Made by a program: the position numbers and the translations under genes
Part shown: piece after piece, positions 1 to 12,211 of the stretch
Position numbering within the stretch: position 1 is the first letter of the stretch
How the letters are laid out: every line of letters begins with the position of its first letter
Assembly (NCBI GenBank): GCA_030220185.1
Contig: JASPKZ010004571.1
Coordinates: forward strand, 1-64,000
Length of the DNA stretch: 64,000 nt
Origin: Diploptera punctata
Lineage: Eukaryota > Arthropoda > Insecta > Blattodea > Blaberidae
Reading direction: 5' to 3'
Notes under the pieces: model-generated
The model's database searches: none
What the model saw: the letters and a program-made list of their open reading frames with translations, nothing else
Told to the model about the DNA's origin: nothing

Positions 1-2193
1 TAAAGTGGTCATTTCATCATAAATGTCACAAATAAACACTTATTTGCGGAGAATGAATAAAAGGAAACTGGGGTTGAGCCCGTCGAAGATGATGAGGGGA
101 AGAAGTTAAAATAATTTTGTTCGAGGGCAGCACCAATTAAAGAAGATATTAACAGGGTCCACTCAAACAGAAGAAGGGTCCACATTAGCAGAAATTCCGT
201 AAATATATTATATATATATATATATCATATACATATATATTTGCATGTTTCACAATGTTGCAGATCTTCTTCCTAATATATATTTAGGAGTTGTTTCAAC
301 ATTTGTAATATTCAGTAGCAGAAATTAAGATTTGTTTCTTAGCTTCAAAAATTTTGAAAGTTGTCATTTTCATAAATATCATAAATAAACACTTCTTCGC
401 GGAAAGAATAAAAGAAACTGGCCTTGAACCCGTCGAATTTGATGAGGGGAAGATGTTAAAATATTTTCTGTTCGATGGCAGCACCGATTAAAGAAAATAT
501 TATCAGGGTCCACTCAAACAGAAAGGGTCCACATTACCCGAAATGCCGTATATATATATATTTAATTTAGCAGGTTTCACAATGTTGTAGAGCTTCTTCC
601 TAATATATATTTAGGATTTTTTTCAACATTTGTAATATTCAGTAGCAGAAATTAAGAATTGTTTCTTAGCTTCAAAAATTTGTAATGTCGTTATCATAAA
701 TATCACAAATAAACACTTCTTAGCGGAAAGAATAAAATAAACTGGCCTTGAACCCGTCGAATTTGATGAAGGGAAGATGTTAAAATATTTTCTGTTCGAT
801 GGCAGCACCGATTAAAGAAGATATTAACAGGGTCCACTCAAACACAAAGGATCCACATTAACCCGAAATGCCATATATAGGTGGTATATATATACATTAT
901 AGAATTTAGCACTTTTCACATTGTTGGCAGAGCGTTCTTCCTAATATATATTTACGAGTTTTTTCAACATTTGTAATATTCCAGTAACAGAAATTAAGAA
1001 TTGATTCTATAGCTTGACACGTTTTAAAGTGGCCATTTTCATAAATATCACAAATAAACCCTTCTTCACGGAAAGAATAATAGAAACTGGCCTTGAATCC
1101 GTCGAAGTTGATGAGGCGAAGTAGTTAAACTATTTTCTGTTCGAGGACAGCACCTATTAAAGAAGATATTAACAGGGTCCACTGAAACAGAAAGGGTCCA
1201 CATTACCCGAAAAACCGTATATATATAATTTAGTAGGTTTCACAATGATGCAGAGCTTCTTCTTAATATATATTTAGGAGATTTTTTAAAACATTTGTAA
1301 TATTCAGTAGCAGAAATTATGAATTGATTCTTGGCTTGAAAATTTTTTAAAGTGGTCATTTTCATAAATATCACAAATTAACCGTTCTTCGCGGAAAGAG
1401 TAAAAGAAACTGGCTTGAACCCGACGAATTTGATGAGGGAGAGAAGTTAAAATATTTTCTGTTCCAGGGCAGCACCGATTAAAGAAGATATTAACAGGGT
1501 CCACACAAACAGAAAGGGGCTCACATTACCCGAAATGCCGAAAATATATATATATAATTTTGCATGTTTCACAATTTTGCAGAGCTTCTTCCTAATATAT
1601 ATTTAGGAGTTTTTTCAACATTTGTAATATTCAGTAGCAGAAATTAAGAATTGATTCTTAGCTTGAAAAATTTTTAAAGTGGCCATTTTCATAAATGTCA
1701 CAAATAAACCTTCTTCGCGGAATGAATAAAACAAACTGGCCTTGTACCCGTCGAAGGTGTTGAGGGGAAGAAATTAAAATAATTTTTGTTCGACGGCAGC
1801 ACCAATTAAAGAAGATATTAACAGGGTCCACTCAAACAGAAAGGGGCTCACATTACCCGAAATGCCGTAAATATATATATATAATTTTGCATGTTTCACA
1901 ATTTTGCAGAGCTTCTTCCTAATATATATTTAGGAGTTTTTTCAACATTTGTAATATTCAGTAGCAGAAATTAAGAATTGATTCTTAGCTTGAAAAATTT
2001 TTAAAGTGGCCATTTTCATAAATGTCACAAATAAACCTTCTTCGCGGAATGAATAAAAGAAACTGGCCTTGAACCCGTCGACGTTGATTAGGTGGAAGAA
2101 CTTAAAATATTTTCTGTTCGAGGACAGCACCAATTAAAGACAATATTAACAGAGTCCGCTCAAACAGAAAGAGTCCACATTACCCGAAATGCC

Positions 2194-2228
<35 letters not shown>

Positions 2229-3236
2229 TTAGTAGGTTTCACAATGATGCAGAGCTTCTTCTTAATATATATTTAGGGGATTTTTCAACATTTGAAATAT
2301 TCAGTAGCAGAAATTAAGAAATGATTCATAGCTTGAACAAGTTTTAAAGTGGTCATTTTCATAAAATATCACAAATTAACCGTTCTTTGCGGAATGAGTA
2401 AAAGAAACTGGCCATGAAGCAGTCGAATTTGATGAGTAAAAGAAGTTAAAAAATTTTTCTGTTCGAGGGCAGCACCGATTAAAGAATATACTAACAGGGT
2501 CCACTCAAAGAAGAAAGGGTCTACACTACCCGAAATGCCGTATTATATGTATGTACATATATATAATATATATATATATTTAGCAGTATTCACATTGTTG
2601 CAGATCTTCTCCCTAATATATAATTAGGAGTTTTTTTCAACATTTAATTAATATTCAGTAGCAGAAATTGAGAATTGATTCTTAGCTTGAATAAGTTTTA
2701 AGGTGGTCATTTTCATAAATATTACAAATAAATCCTTACACGCGGAAAGAAATAAAATAAACTGGCCTTGAACCCGTCGAATTTGATGAGCGAAAGAAGT
2801 GAAAATATATTCTGTTCGAGGGCAGCGTCAATTAAAAAAGATATTAACAGGGACCACTCAAACAGAAAGGGTCCACATTACCCGAAATGCCATATATATA
2901 TATATATATATAATTTAGCAGGTTTCACAATGTTGCAGAGCTTCTTCCTAATATATATTTAGGAGATTTTTCAACATTTGTAAAATTCAGGTGCAGAAAT
3001 TAAGAATGGATTCTTAGCTTGAAATTTTTTTTAAAGTGGCCATTTTCATAAATGTCACAAATAAACCCTTCTTCGCGAAAAGAATAAAAGAAACAGGCCT
3101 TGAACACGTCGAAGTTGATGAGGGAAAGAAATTAAAATAATTTTTGTTCGACGGCAGCACCAATTAAAGAAGATATTAACAGGGATAACTCAAACAGAAA
3201 GGGGCTCACATTTACCCGAAATGCCGTAAATGTATA

Positions 3237-3283
<47 letters not shown>

Positions 3284-3820
3284 AGCAGTTTTCACATTGT
3301 TGCAGAGCTTCTTCCTAATATATAATTAGGAGTTTTCTCAATATTTGTAATATTCAGTAGCAGAAATTAAGAATTGATCCTTAGCTTGAAAAATTTTTTA
3401 AGTGTTCATTTTCATAAATATCACAAATAAACCTTTCTACGCGGAAAGAATAAAAGAAACTGATTGAACCCGTCGAAGTTGATGATCGGAAGAAGTTAAA
3501 ATATATTCTGTTCGAGGACAGCACCGATTAAAGAATATATTAACACGGTCCACTCAAAGAGTAAGCTTCCACATTACCCAAAATGCCGTATATATATATA
3601 TATATATATATATAATTTAGCAGGTTCCACAATGTTGCAGAGCTTCTTCCTAATATATATCTAGGAGCTTTTTCAACGTTTGTAATATTCAGTAGCAGAA
3701 ATTAAGAAATGATTCTTAGGGGAAGAAGTTAAAATAATTTGTGTTCGAGGGCAGCACCAATTAAAGAAGATATTAACAGGGTCCACTCAAACAGAAAGGG
3801 TACACATTACGCGAAATGCC

Positions 3821-3855
<35 letters not shown>

Positions 3856-4497
3856 AGCAATTTTCACATTGTTGCAGACCTTCTTCCAAATATATATTTA
3901 GGAGGTTTTCGAACATTTGTAATATTCAGTAGCAGTAATTAAGAAATGATTCTTAGCTTGACAAGTTTTAAAGTGGTCATTTTCACAAATGTCACAAATA
4001 AACCCATCTTCCCGGAAAGAATAAAAGAAACTGGCCTTGAACCCGTCGATTTTGATGAGGGGAAGAAGTTAAAATATTTCCTGTTCGAGAGCAGCACCAA
4101 TAAAAGTAGATATTAACAGGGTCCACTCTAAGAAAAAGGGTCCACATTACTCAAAATGCCGTATATATATATATATATATATATAATTTAGCAAGTTCCA
4201 CAATGTTGCAGAGCTTCTTCCTAATATATATTTAGGAGCTTTTTCAACGTTTGTAATATTCAGTAGCAGAAATTAAGAATTGATTCTTAGCTGAAAAATT
4301 TTTAAAGTGGTCATTTTCATATATGTCACAAATAAACGCTTCTTCGGGGAAAGAATAAAAGAAACTGGCCTTGAACCCGTCGAAGTTGATGAGGGGAAGA
4401 GGTTAAAGTATTTTCTTTTCGAGGGCAACACCAATTAAAGAGGATATTATCAGGGTTCACAGAAACAGAAAGGGTTCACATTACCCGAAATTCCGTG

Positions 4498-4530
<33 letters not shown>

Positions 4531-5182
4531 GCCTATATATAATTTAGCAGGTTTCACAATGTTGCAGAGCTTCTTCCTAATATATATTTTTGGGAGTTTT
4601 TCAACATTTGTAATATTCAGTAGCAGAAAATAAGAATTGATTCTTAGCTTCAAAAAATTTTAAAGTGGTCATTTTCATAAATATTACAAATAAACCCTTC
4701 ATCGCGGATAGAATAAAAGAAATTGGCCTTGAACCCGTCGAAGTTGATGAGGGGAAGAAGATAAAATAATTTCTGTTCGAGGGTAGCACCAATTAAAGAC
4801 AATATTAACAGGGTCCGCTCAAACAGAAAGGGTCCACATTACCCGAAATGCCGTGTATATATATATATATTTAATTTAGCAGGTTTCACAATGTTGTAGA
4901 GCTTCTTCCTAGTATATATTTAGGAGATTTTTGAACATTTGTAATATTCAGTAGCAGAAATTATGAATTGATTCTTAGCTTGAAAAAATTTTAAAGTGGC
5001 CATTTTCATAAATGTCACAATTAATCCTTCTTCGCGGAATGAATAAAAGAATCTGGCCTTGAACCCGTCGAAGTTGATGAGGAGAAGAATTTGAAATAAT
5101 TTTTGTTCGACGGCAGCACCAATTAAAGAAGATATTAACAGGGTCCACTCAAACAGAAAAGGCCCACATTACCCGAAATGCC

Positions 5183-5233
<51 letters not shown>

Positions 5234-5544
5234 GTATATATAATTTAGCAGGTTTCACAATGTTGCAGAGCTTCTTCCTAATATATATTTAGGAGTTTTT
5301 TCAACATTTGTAATATTCAGTAGCAGAAATTAAGAATTGATTCTTAGGTTGAATAGTTTTAAAGTGGTCATTTTCATAAATATCACAAATAAATCGCGGA
5401 AAGAATAAAAGAAACTTTCCTTGAATCCGTCGAAATTGATGAGGGGAAGTAGTTAAAATATTTTCTGTTCGAGGACAGCACCTATTAAAGAAGATATTAA
5501 CAGGGTCCACTCAAACAAAAAGGGTCCACATTACCCGAAATGTC

Positions 5545-5587
<43 letters not shown>

Positions 5588-5872
5588 CAGGTTTCACAAT
5601 GCTGCAGAGCTTCTTCCTAATATATATTTAAGAGTTTTTTCAACATTTGTAATATTCAGTAGCAGAAATTAAGAATTGATTCTTGGCTTGAAAATTTTTT
5701 GAAGTGGTCATTTTCATAAATTTCACAAATAAACCCTTCTACGCGGAAAGAGTACAAGAAACTGGCCTTGAACCCGTCGAATTTGATGAGGGAAAGAAGT
5801 TAAAATATTTTCTGTTGGAGGGCAGCACCGATTAAAGAATATATTAACAGGGTCCACTCAAACAGAAAGGGT

Positions 5873-5933
<61 letters not shown>

Positions 5934-6894
5934 AGCAGTTTTCACAATGTTGTAGAGCTTCTTTTTAATATATATTTAGGAGTTTTTTCAATATTTGTAA
6001 TATTCAGTAGCAGAAAATAAGAATTGATTCTTAGCTTGAAAATTTTTAAAGTGGTCATTTTCGTAAATATCACAAATAAACCCTTCTACGCGGAAAGAAT
6101 TAAAGAAACTGGCCTTGAACCCGTCGAAGTTGATGAGGGGAAGAAGTTAAAATGTTTTCTGTTCGAGGGCAGCACCAATTAAAGAAAATAATAACAGGGT
6201 CCGCTCAAACAGAAAGGGTCCACATTACCCGAAATGCCGTATATATATATACTTAATTTAGCAGGTTTCACAATTTTTTAGAGCTTCTTCCTAATATATA
6301 TTTAGGAGTTTTTCAACATTTGTAATATTCAGTAGCAGAAATTAAGAATTTATTCTTAGCTTGAAAATTTTTCAAAGTGGTCATTTTAATAAATATCACA
6401 AATAAACCCTTCTTTGCGGAAAGAATAAAAGAAACTGGCCTTGAATCCGTCGAAGTTGATGAGGGGAAGTAGTTAAAATATTTTGTGTTCAAGGACAGCA
6501 CCTATAAGGAAGATATTAACAGGGTCCACTCAAACAGAAAGGGTCCACATTACCCGAAATACCGTGTATATATATATATATATATATATAATTTATCAGG
6601 TTTCACAATGATGCAGAGCTTCTTCCTAATATATGTTTAGGAGTTTTTTCAATATTTTTAATATTGAGTAGCAGAATTTAAGAATTGATTTTAAGCTTGA
6701 AAATTTTTAAAGTGGTCATTTTCGTAAATATCACAAATAAACCGTTCTTAGCGGTAAGAACAAAAGAAACTGGCCTTGAACCCGTCTAATTTGATGAGGG
6801 GAAGAAGTTAAAATATTTTCTGTTCGATTTCAGCACCAATTAAAGAAGATATTTACAGGGTGCACTCAAACAGAAAGGGTCCACATTACCCGAA

Positions 6895-6939
<45 letters not shown>

Positions 6940-6962
6940 CTTAGCAGGTTTCACAATGTTGC
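1..6962. repeat. Satellite array, ~335-bp units with (TA)n tracts
   Basis: About 21 head-to-tail units can be counted with the landmark CAGCACC, which recurs near 127, 478, 801, 1148, 1470, 1796, 2124, 2470, 2824, 3153, 3519, 3752, 4091, 4428, 4782, 5115, 5475, 5822, 6170, 6496 and 6832. Spacing is mostly 322-366 bp. Each unit holds GTAGCAGAAATTAAGAA, AAACTGGCCTTGAACCCG, GGGTCCACATTACCCG, a (TA)n run of very variable length, and a short inverted repeat CCTAA-TATATAT-TTAGG. Units differ by many substitutions, so the array is not recent. One unit near 3720 has lost about 110 bp. The array runs off the left edge and ends at a LINE remnant. No gene is supported inside it. Confidence 0.95.
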
Positions 6963-7445
6963 TGTGCATCTTCCTGCGCCCAATTAATTTACTGTCATTT
7001 TCCTCCACATCTCTCTGGCATTCCAATCCGATCGTCCAATCATTTCTCCTTCATGCTGTTCAATACACCATCAGTCTACCTTATTTTTGGCTGTCCTCTT
7101 CTTCTTCTATCAAGTGGCACCCATTATAGTATTCTTCCTGGGGATCTGTCTTCTTTCATTACCTTTACATGACCACGCCATGTTATTTGCTTTTTATGAA
7201 ATCCAAAGTTGAAGTCTGAACATTCAACTTTTGTTTAATTGCACTGTTTCTTATTTTATCTCTTCTAGAAATTCCAACTGAACGCCTCCAAAAATCCATT
7301 TCTGCGGAATGTAATTTACTTATTGTTCCAGATTTTAATTCCGATATTTGTGCATGTACGTCATTGTGGTCCTCAGTATTATAGTAAAAATATTTGTTTT
7401 GTTTTAGAACTTGTATTCTGATTCCATAAAACACCATTTAATTTT
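6963..7445 (-). pseudogene. LINE C-terminal remnant (LINE-C-like)
   Basis: On the minus strand the reading frame at 7183-7437 begins MVFYGI, as does another LINE fragment at 27778-28248, and contains AEMDFWRRSVGISRRDKIRN. That is the AEM-x-RR-x-R-x(n)-IRN block found just after the reverse transcriptase in these non-LTR elements. Downstream on the same strand (7180-6963), broken frames still show weak similarity to the LINE tail region. There is no reverse transcriptase core, so this is a 5'-truncated dead copy. Its 3' end abuts the satellite array directly. Confidence 0.7.
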
Positions 7446-7646
7446 GATATTGCAGATTTACCCTTATTTATCCTCTTACTAATTTCAGCATCATAACTCC
7501 ATCTGAACTAATTTTTGGTACGCAAATTTGAACCTTAATGGATCTTAACATAAGGTGGCTTTTAAATGTGCAGTAAAAATTCGACAAAAAGAACACTTAT
7601 ATACTGGAGATAATTCGTTTTATTTTCTATGTGACATCATTTCTCA

Positions 7647-7989
7647 ATCCACCGCTGTGGTCTCGAGGTAGCGTGCTGCCTTGTCACGCAGCGGGCCCGG
7701 GTTCGATACCCGGTCGGGGCAGTTTTTCTGGGTGAGGTTTTTATCGGGGTTTTTCCTCACCTGTAAGACAAATGTCAGGAAAACTTTAAGGCCCAAACGG
7801 TCCCCGAAATCATATGGCCATCATCACTATAATCATCCTTGTCATTATCATCATCATCATCCTTCACCGGTGTGGAAAGCAACGGGAAGCTACCACACCT
7901 ACAATTCCCTAGTAAAGCTGCAAGCATAGCATGAAAATGCTATGATTGCAGTGAAGGACCTGCCCTCGGGCAGAATTACTATGGATGGG
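7647..7989 (+). mobile_element. SINE S1, body type I
   Basis: The head resembles tRNA-Asp: GTGGTCTCGAGGTAG as A box, an anticodon-loop-like CTTGTCAC, and GGTTCGATACC as B box. The body has CCTCACCTGTAAGACAAATG, a CAT-rich stretch, and the end GCAGAATTACTATGGATGG. It is flanked by TCATTTCTCA (7637-7646) and TCATTCCTCA (7990-7999), a 10-bp target duplication with one mismatch. The copy looks full length. Transcription would be by RNA polymerase III, and mobilisation would depend on a LINE partner. Confidence 0.92.
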
Positions 7990-7999
7990 TCATTCCTCA

Positions 8000-8396
8000 T
8001 TTGTGCCAATAAACCCAATTAAGTAAATGACTTTACTTGTCGTCAAATGAGAGACTTCCTATATGTATTTCAAATATATCACTATAATTATTATTTTCGA
8101 CAGATTTATCATATTTTGTCTTTTCGTCATTAACAATAATTAATCCAATCCCTTTTGCGCTGCTAGCCAGGGTAAAAAAGGCACCCACCTTCACAGCACA
8201 CGATTCGTCGCTAATATGCACGTCGTTAGCAAATTCTGACAGTTGAACATTCTTTATGGCGATAGTTTTATCTCTTTGTATCACTGAATCTCTCACACTT
8301 TCTCTAATACAATATTAAGAAGGAGGTAAGGTAAACCAACTCCCTATCGCAATCCGGCATTAAATGCAAATTCATGAATAATGCTGTTTTGAAATT
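8000..8396. other. No recognised gene
   Basis: An 87-codon open frame lies on the minus strand (8033-8296; it reads MRDSVIQRDKT at the start). I do not recognise it and see no splice sites or neighbours that support it. Nothing else is evident here. Confidence 0.4.
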
Positions 8397-8410
8397 TTAC
8401 GCTGTATAGA

Positions 8411-8717
8411 GTAATATTCAGGCAGCGGAGATGAGTTTTCTATGGGCTGTGAAAGGTTGTACAAGAGAAGAACATATCAGAAATGAGAACATTAGAGAGG
8501 AACTAAAAGTACAACCACTTCCTTCAACAAATAGAAGAACACAGGAACAATTGGATAGAACAGCTGCAAAGAATGACAGAGGATATGATACAAAAGATGG
8601 CACTGATGTATAATCCTGCAATACGAAGATCGGGAGGAAGACCAAGAAAGCTCTGGGCTGAACAGTTGTGAGATCGGAACAGACAAAGACCTAATCCGTG
8701 AGGTTTGATGATGATGA
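8411..8717 (+). mobile_element. 5'-truncated LINE-D-like insertion with 14-bp TSD
   Basis: This 307-bp piece encodes the LINE C-terminal block (AAEMSFLWAVKGCTREEHIRN in one frame, with frame breaks) and ends in a GATGATGATGA tail. Direct repeats TTACGCTGTATAGA lie at 8397-8410 and 8718-8731 and match over all 14 bases. That is a textbook target-primed insertion of a severely 5'-truncated copy. It lies immediately upstream of the CR1-like element. Confidence 0.9.
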
Positions 8718-8779
8718 TTACGCTGTATAGAACTTTTCTTTTAATTTCTAAAATAATAGGGCTCTGTGCCTACATATTC

Positions 8780-10537
8780 CCAAGTGATATGTGGAAACGT
8801 ATTAGATCAATGGGCCTACGGCAGCAGACAACCAAAGGAGAGAGCATTAACATATCACTGGACGATCTAAACCAACATTTCACATCATATGCCACACTTA
8901 ACATAAACACTACGACCAAACAACAAACTATAGATGAGCTCCTATCCACACCTACTCCTTCCCGAGAAAAATTCTTCTTTTCCTATATAATGTCAATCGA
9001 CGTTAAACTATCCCTGGACCGCATTAGAACTAAAACACAAGGTATAGACAATATAAGTATCGACCTTTTAAAGAAAATACTCCATGTCATACTCCCAACT
9101 GTAACCCATATATTCAATGCCTCAATTATGACCTCAACTTACCCCGAACTCTGGAAAAAAGCTATAGTCAGACCAATCCTTAAAATTAAATTACCTGTAA
9201 CACCAAACGACTTTAGACCAATCAGCATCCTCCCAGTCCTATCTAAGGCCTTGGAGCGCATTGTTCATGAACAATTAACTGATTACCTTAACACTCATAA
9301 CATACTCGACCCATACCAATCAGGTTTTAGGACAGGCCATAGTACGGCAACCGCACTTCTTAAAGTTACCGAAGATACGCGTGAAGCAATGGACAGTGGC
9401 CACATGACAATATTTACACTCTTGGACTTCAGCAAAGCTTTCGACACTGTTGACACTGACATATTAATAGCAAAATTACGCACTCTGAATCTTTCGGACA
9501 ATGCTGTTAACTGGCTTGGATCCTATCTTCATGGTCGCCAGCAATGTGTATCCAATGCAGAACTTTCCTCATCCTGGCTATCACTGAAGGGTGGCGTCCA
9601 ACAAGGTTCAGTGTTAGGACCACTTCTGTTCTCTATCTATGTTAACGATATATCCACTAGACTTACCTATTGTCGATATCACCTATACGCTGACGATTTG
9701 CAAATTTACATTCACTCCCATCCTGTCGATGTACATGACACACTAGACAAATTAAATAGTGACCTAGACTCAATTTCCAAATGGTCGAAGAAACATGGAC
9801 TTAATCTAAATACTGACAAGACATAGTGCATAATTATAGGACATCGGCGAATCCAAAGCATTATAAATTACGAAAATATCCCTACCATTCTCCTAAATGA
9901 CAAAAATATCCCCTACAGCTCAGTAGTAAAAAATCTGGGTATCTATATGGACCAACACCTAGACTGGAAAATCCAGGTGAATAATACCTGCAAGAAAGTG
10001 TTCTCAATTATTCACTACCTAAATAGTTTTAAAAACTTCCTTCCTACAAAATTAAAACAAATACTTGTACAGACTCTTATAATGCCACACTTCGACTACT
10101 GCGACATATTACTGACTAATCTTACAACTGATCTATCTGACAGACTACAGCGTGCTCATAATGCGTGCATTCGATTTATATTCAATCTCCGTCGTTATGA
10201 CCACGTGTCTCCTTCATTTCAGGCCTTATCATGGCTACGCCTAAATGACAGAAGAACTTTACATTCACATACCTTACTATTCCAAATTCTGCACACATAT
10301 TTACCAACTTATTTAACAACACGTTTTCAACATTTATCGGCTCATCACAATTTAGGAACAAGATCACAAGACTCTTCTTTACTTTTGATACCACAACACA
10401 GGACCTGTCTGTACTCTGAATCTTACACAATATCTATGGCTAGAGCATGGAACTCACTTCCCAGTCATGTCAGGGACTGTCAATCGCTATCATTATTTAA
10501 ATCCAAATTAACTGATATCTTAAGTTCGACACAATGA
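8780..10537 (+). pseudogene. Reverse transcriptase of CR1/L2-like LINE
   Basis: A single frame runs from 8705 to 10537 and is broken only by a TAG at 9824-9826, where a relative would be expected to have Gln (context TDKT-stop-CIIIGH). Counting codons from 8705, visible reverse transcriptase blocks are DFRPISILPVLSKALERIV (about residue 168), LLDFSKAFDTVD (about 238), GVQQGSVLGPLLFSIYVND (about 297) and the catalytic YADD (about 327, nucleotides near 9687). The C-terminal part (9947-10537) has the NLGIYMDQHLDW and SLPSHVRDC blocks typical of CR1/L2/jockey-type proteins. The endonuclease is absent. With one stop and no frameshift this is among the youngest-looking LINE coding segments here, yet still non-functional. 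Confidence 0.9.
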
Positions 10538-10831
10538 AAACATTAACTACATAACAACTATATAGAGCATTCTATTAATAATCATGTAGGAAGCTACTTG
10601 CTTTATTTTATATCATTTTAATTTTATTATATTCTATGTTTTTGTTAGCATTAGCTAGTATTAGATCCATCATCATTGTATTTTGTTTAGTCTGTATTTT
10701 AATATCTTAAAATTGTAATATGTACGTAATTTTTGTATAATTTTACTATTCGCTGGTTGAGTGGAAGAGAAGGCCTTATGGCCTTAACTCTGCCAGCTAA
10801 AATAAATCATTATTATTATTATTATTATTAG
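8780..10831 (+). mobile_element. CR1/L2-like LINE, 5'-truncated, ATT tail
   Basis: This covers the linker, reverse transcriptase, C-terminal region, 3' UTR (10538-10800) and (ATT)n tail of a non-LTR retrotransposon. The endonuclease domain is missing, so the copy is 5'-truncated near 8780. The 3' UTR ends TGGTTGAGTGGAAGAG, then AAGGCCTTATGGCCTTAACT, CTGCCAGCTAAAATAAAT and an ATT repeat. The same 3' end recurs at 53685-53802. I find no clear target duplication, which is common for CR1-type elements. Confidence 0.85.
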
Positions 10832-10941
10832 TTTTGATATCTCATTCGGCTTTACAGTGTATAAAAACATGATATGTCAGATAGACGGTTTTAAGAAAGC
10901 AGTATCTGTTTATAGGGATTATGATTTTATACAGAGTGTCG

Positions 10942-11093
10942 TCCGGGAGAGACTTTAAGCTGTGGGCCCCGAGTCAGAAAATTTTCAGGTTCTAAATGAT
11001 CCTTAAGCCTGAATAAGTAGGCCTATAAGCAAAATGTACCGACTTGAACGTCCTAGTAATACCTGAGTTGCCTGCTAAATGTTTCAATGAGTC

Positions 11094-11141
<48 letters not shown>

Positions 11142-11441
11142 TTTTGTATTGTATTGTAAGCCCATGTTTCCCTTTACAGATATTTTAGGCGCTCTCCTCC
11201 TGCAGGGAAGAATTTGAACCATACTAATTATGTTACACTTGTTTTCGTACAGATTTCATATTTGAGTGGTCCGTGGTCAGCGTTCCGCCTCATACTGACA
11301 TCTAGGAAACCAAGGTAGTACTAGGACGGGAAAATTCGGTAAATTTTGCTTAGAGGCCTTTTCATTCAGGCTTAAGGATTTTTTTACGAGCCTGAAAATC
11401 TTCAGACTCGGGACCCACGGCTTAAAGTCCCTCCCGGAGGA
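10942..11441. repeat. Inverted repeat with ~125-bp arms around (TAA)n
   Basis: The arms are 10942-11064 and 11313-11441. The left arm reads TCCGGGAGAGACTTTAAGC and ends in CGTCCTAGTAATACCT. The reverse complement of the right arm reads TCCGGGAGGGACTTTAAGC and ends in CGTCCTAGTACTACCT. They share CCTTAAGCCTGAAT and TAAGCAAAAT in the same order, with several mismatches and small indels. The spacer holds a (TAA)n run at about 11097-11141. This could be an old foldback or two facing copies of one short repeat. Confidence 0.75.
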
Positions 11442-11539
11442 CTTGCTCCTTGGATTTGTCCGTCCTAAAAAAACCATCGAGCCCAGTCGGGTTTGAACCA
11501 GCTATATTTAACTATAACAAAAACAAAACTAGTGTTAAA

Positions 11540-12125
11540 TGAAATAGCAACATCTCCAGTTTACATTATATCTTCATAGATGTTTAATGTGAGCCCCGTT
11601 TGTTACATGACACACATCCAACCTGTAGGCTAATTCTTCCCATTCATTAATAAGAATGTCTGTATTGATGGCAGCAACAGCTTCTCGAATTCTGTTTTTC
11701 AGGTCGGGCAGGTTAGCAGGCAATGGAGGTACGTAGACTCTGTCCTTTACAAAACCCCAAAGGTAAAACCGCATGAGGTGAGAATCGGATATCCAGGAGG
11801 CTACTGGAGATAAGCCCTGTTATCTGGACAATGACGACCAATCCAATAATGACAGTGAGAAGGTGTTACGAAAACGCTTACATATCCGTCCCTACCGTTT
11901 ACAATATTGTTACAAGCTCTAAAGCCTACTGATTACGCTGACTTTGCGCTTGAAATTTTGCAGCAGTAGCATTATCCTTAGACACTTTTGGTCGTCCCAC
12001 ACTTTTGTCTTTACACAGACGACCGGTCGTTGCGAACTGATTATGTCACCGACGGATGTTGTTGGCATTGGGGGGATCACGATTGAACTGCCTACGAAAC
12101 GCACGTTGAACTGTTACAACTAATT
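11540..12125 (-). pseudogene. Tc1/mariner-like transposase remnant
   Basis: On the minus strand, near 12115, the frame reads VQRAFRRQFNRDPPNANNIR and then QFATTGRLCKDKSVGRPKVS, a helix-turn-helix region with the GRP linker seen in insect Tc1/mariner-type transposases. At 11574-11774 the frame reads FYLWGFVKDRVYVPPLP and RLDVCHVTNGAHI, the C-terminal block after the last catalytic Asp in that family. The middle, including the catalytic core, is missing or scrambled, and stops interrupt the rest. No inverted ends were identified. Other fragments of this broad type lie at 38690-38992 and 39584-40122. Confidence 0.8.
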
Positions 12126-12211
12126 TACAACTCTCAAACTGCAAAACATAAAACGGTTTCGTTGATGAGTTGGCATTTTTATTATTGCTGTTGCCATAGA
12201 AACAAAACAAA

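Noticed and set aside
1..6962. Telomeric repeat
   Set aside because: CCTAA/TTAGG occurs once per strand per 335-bp unit as a hairpin, not as a tandem telomere array.
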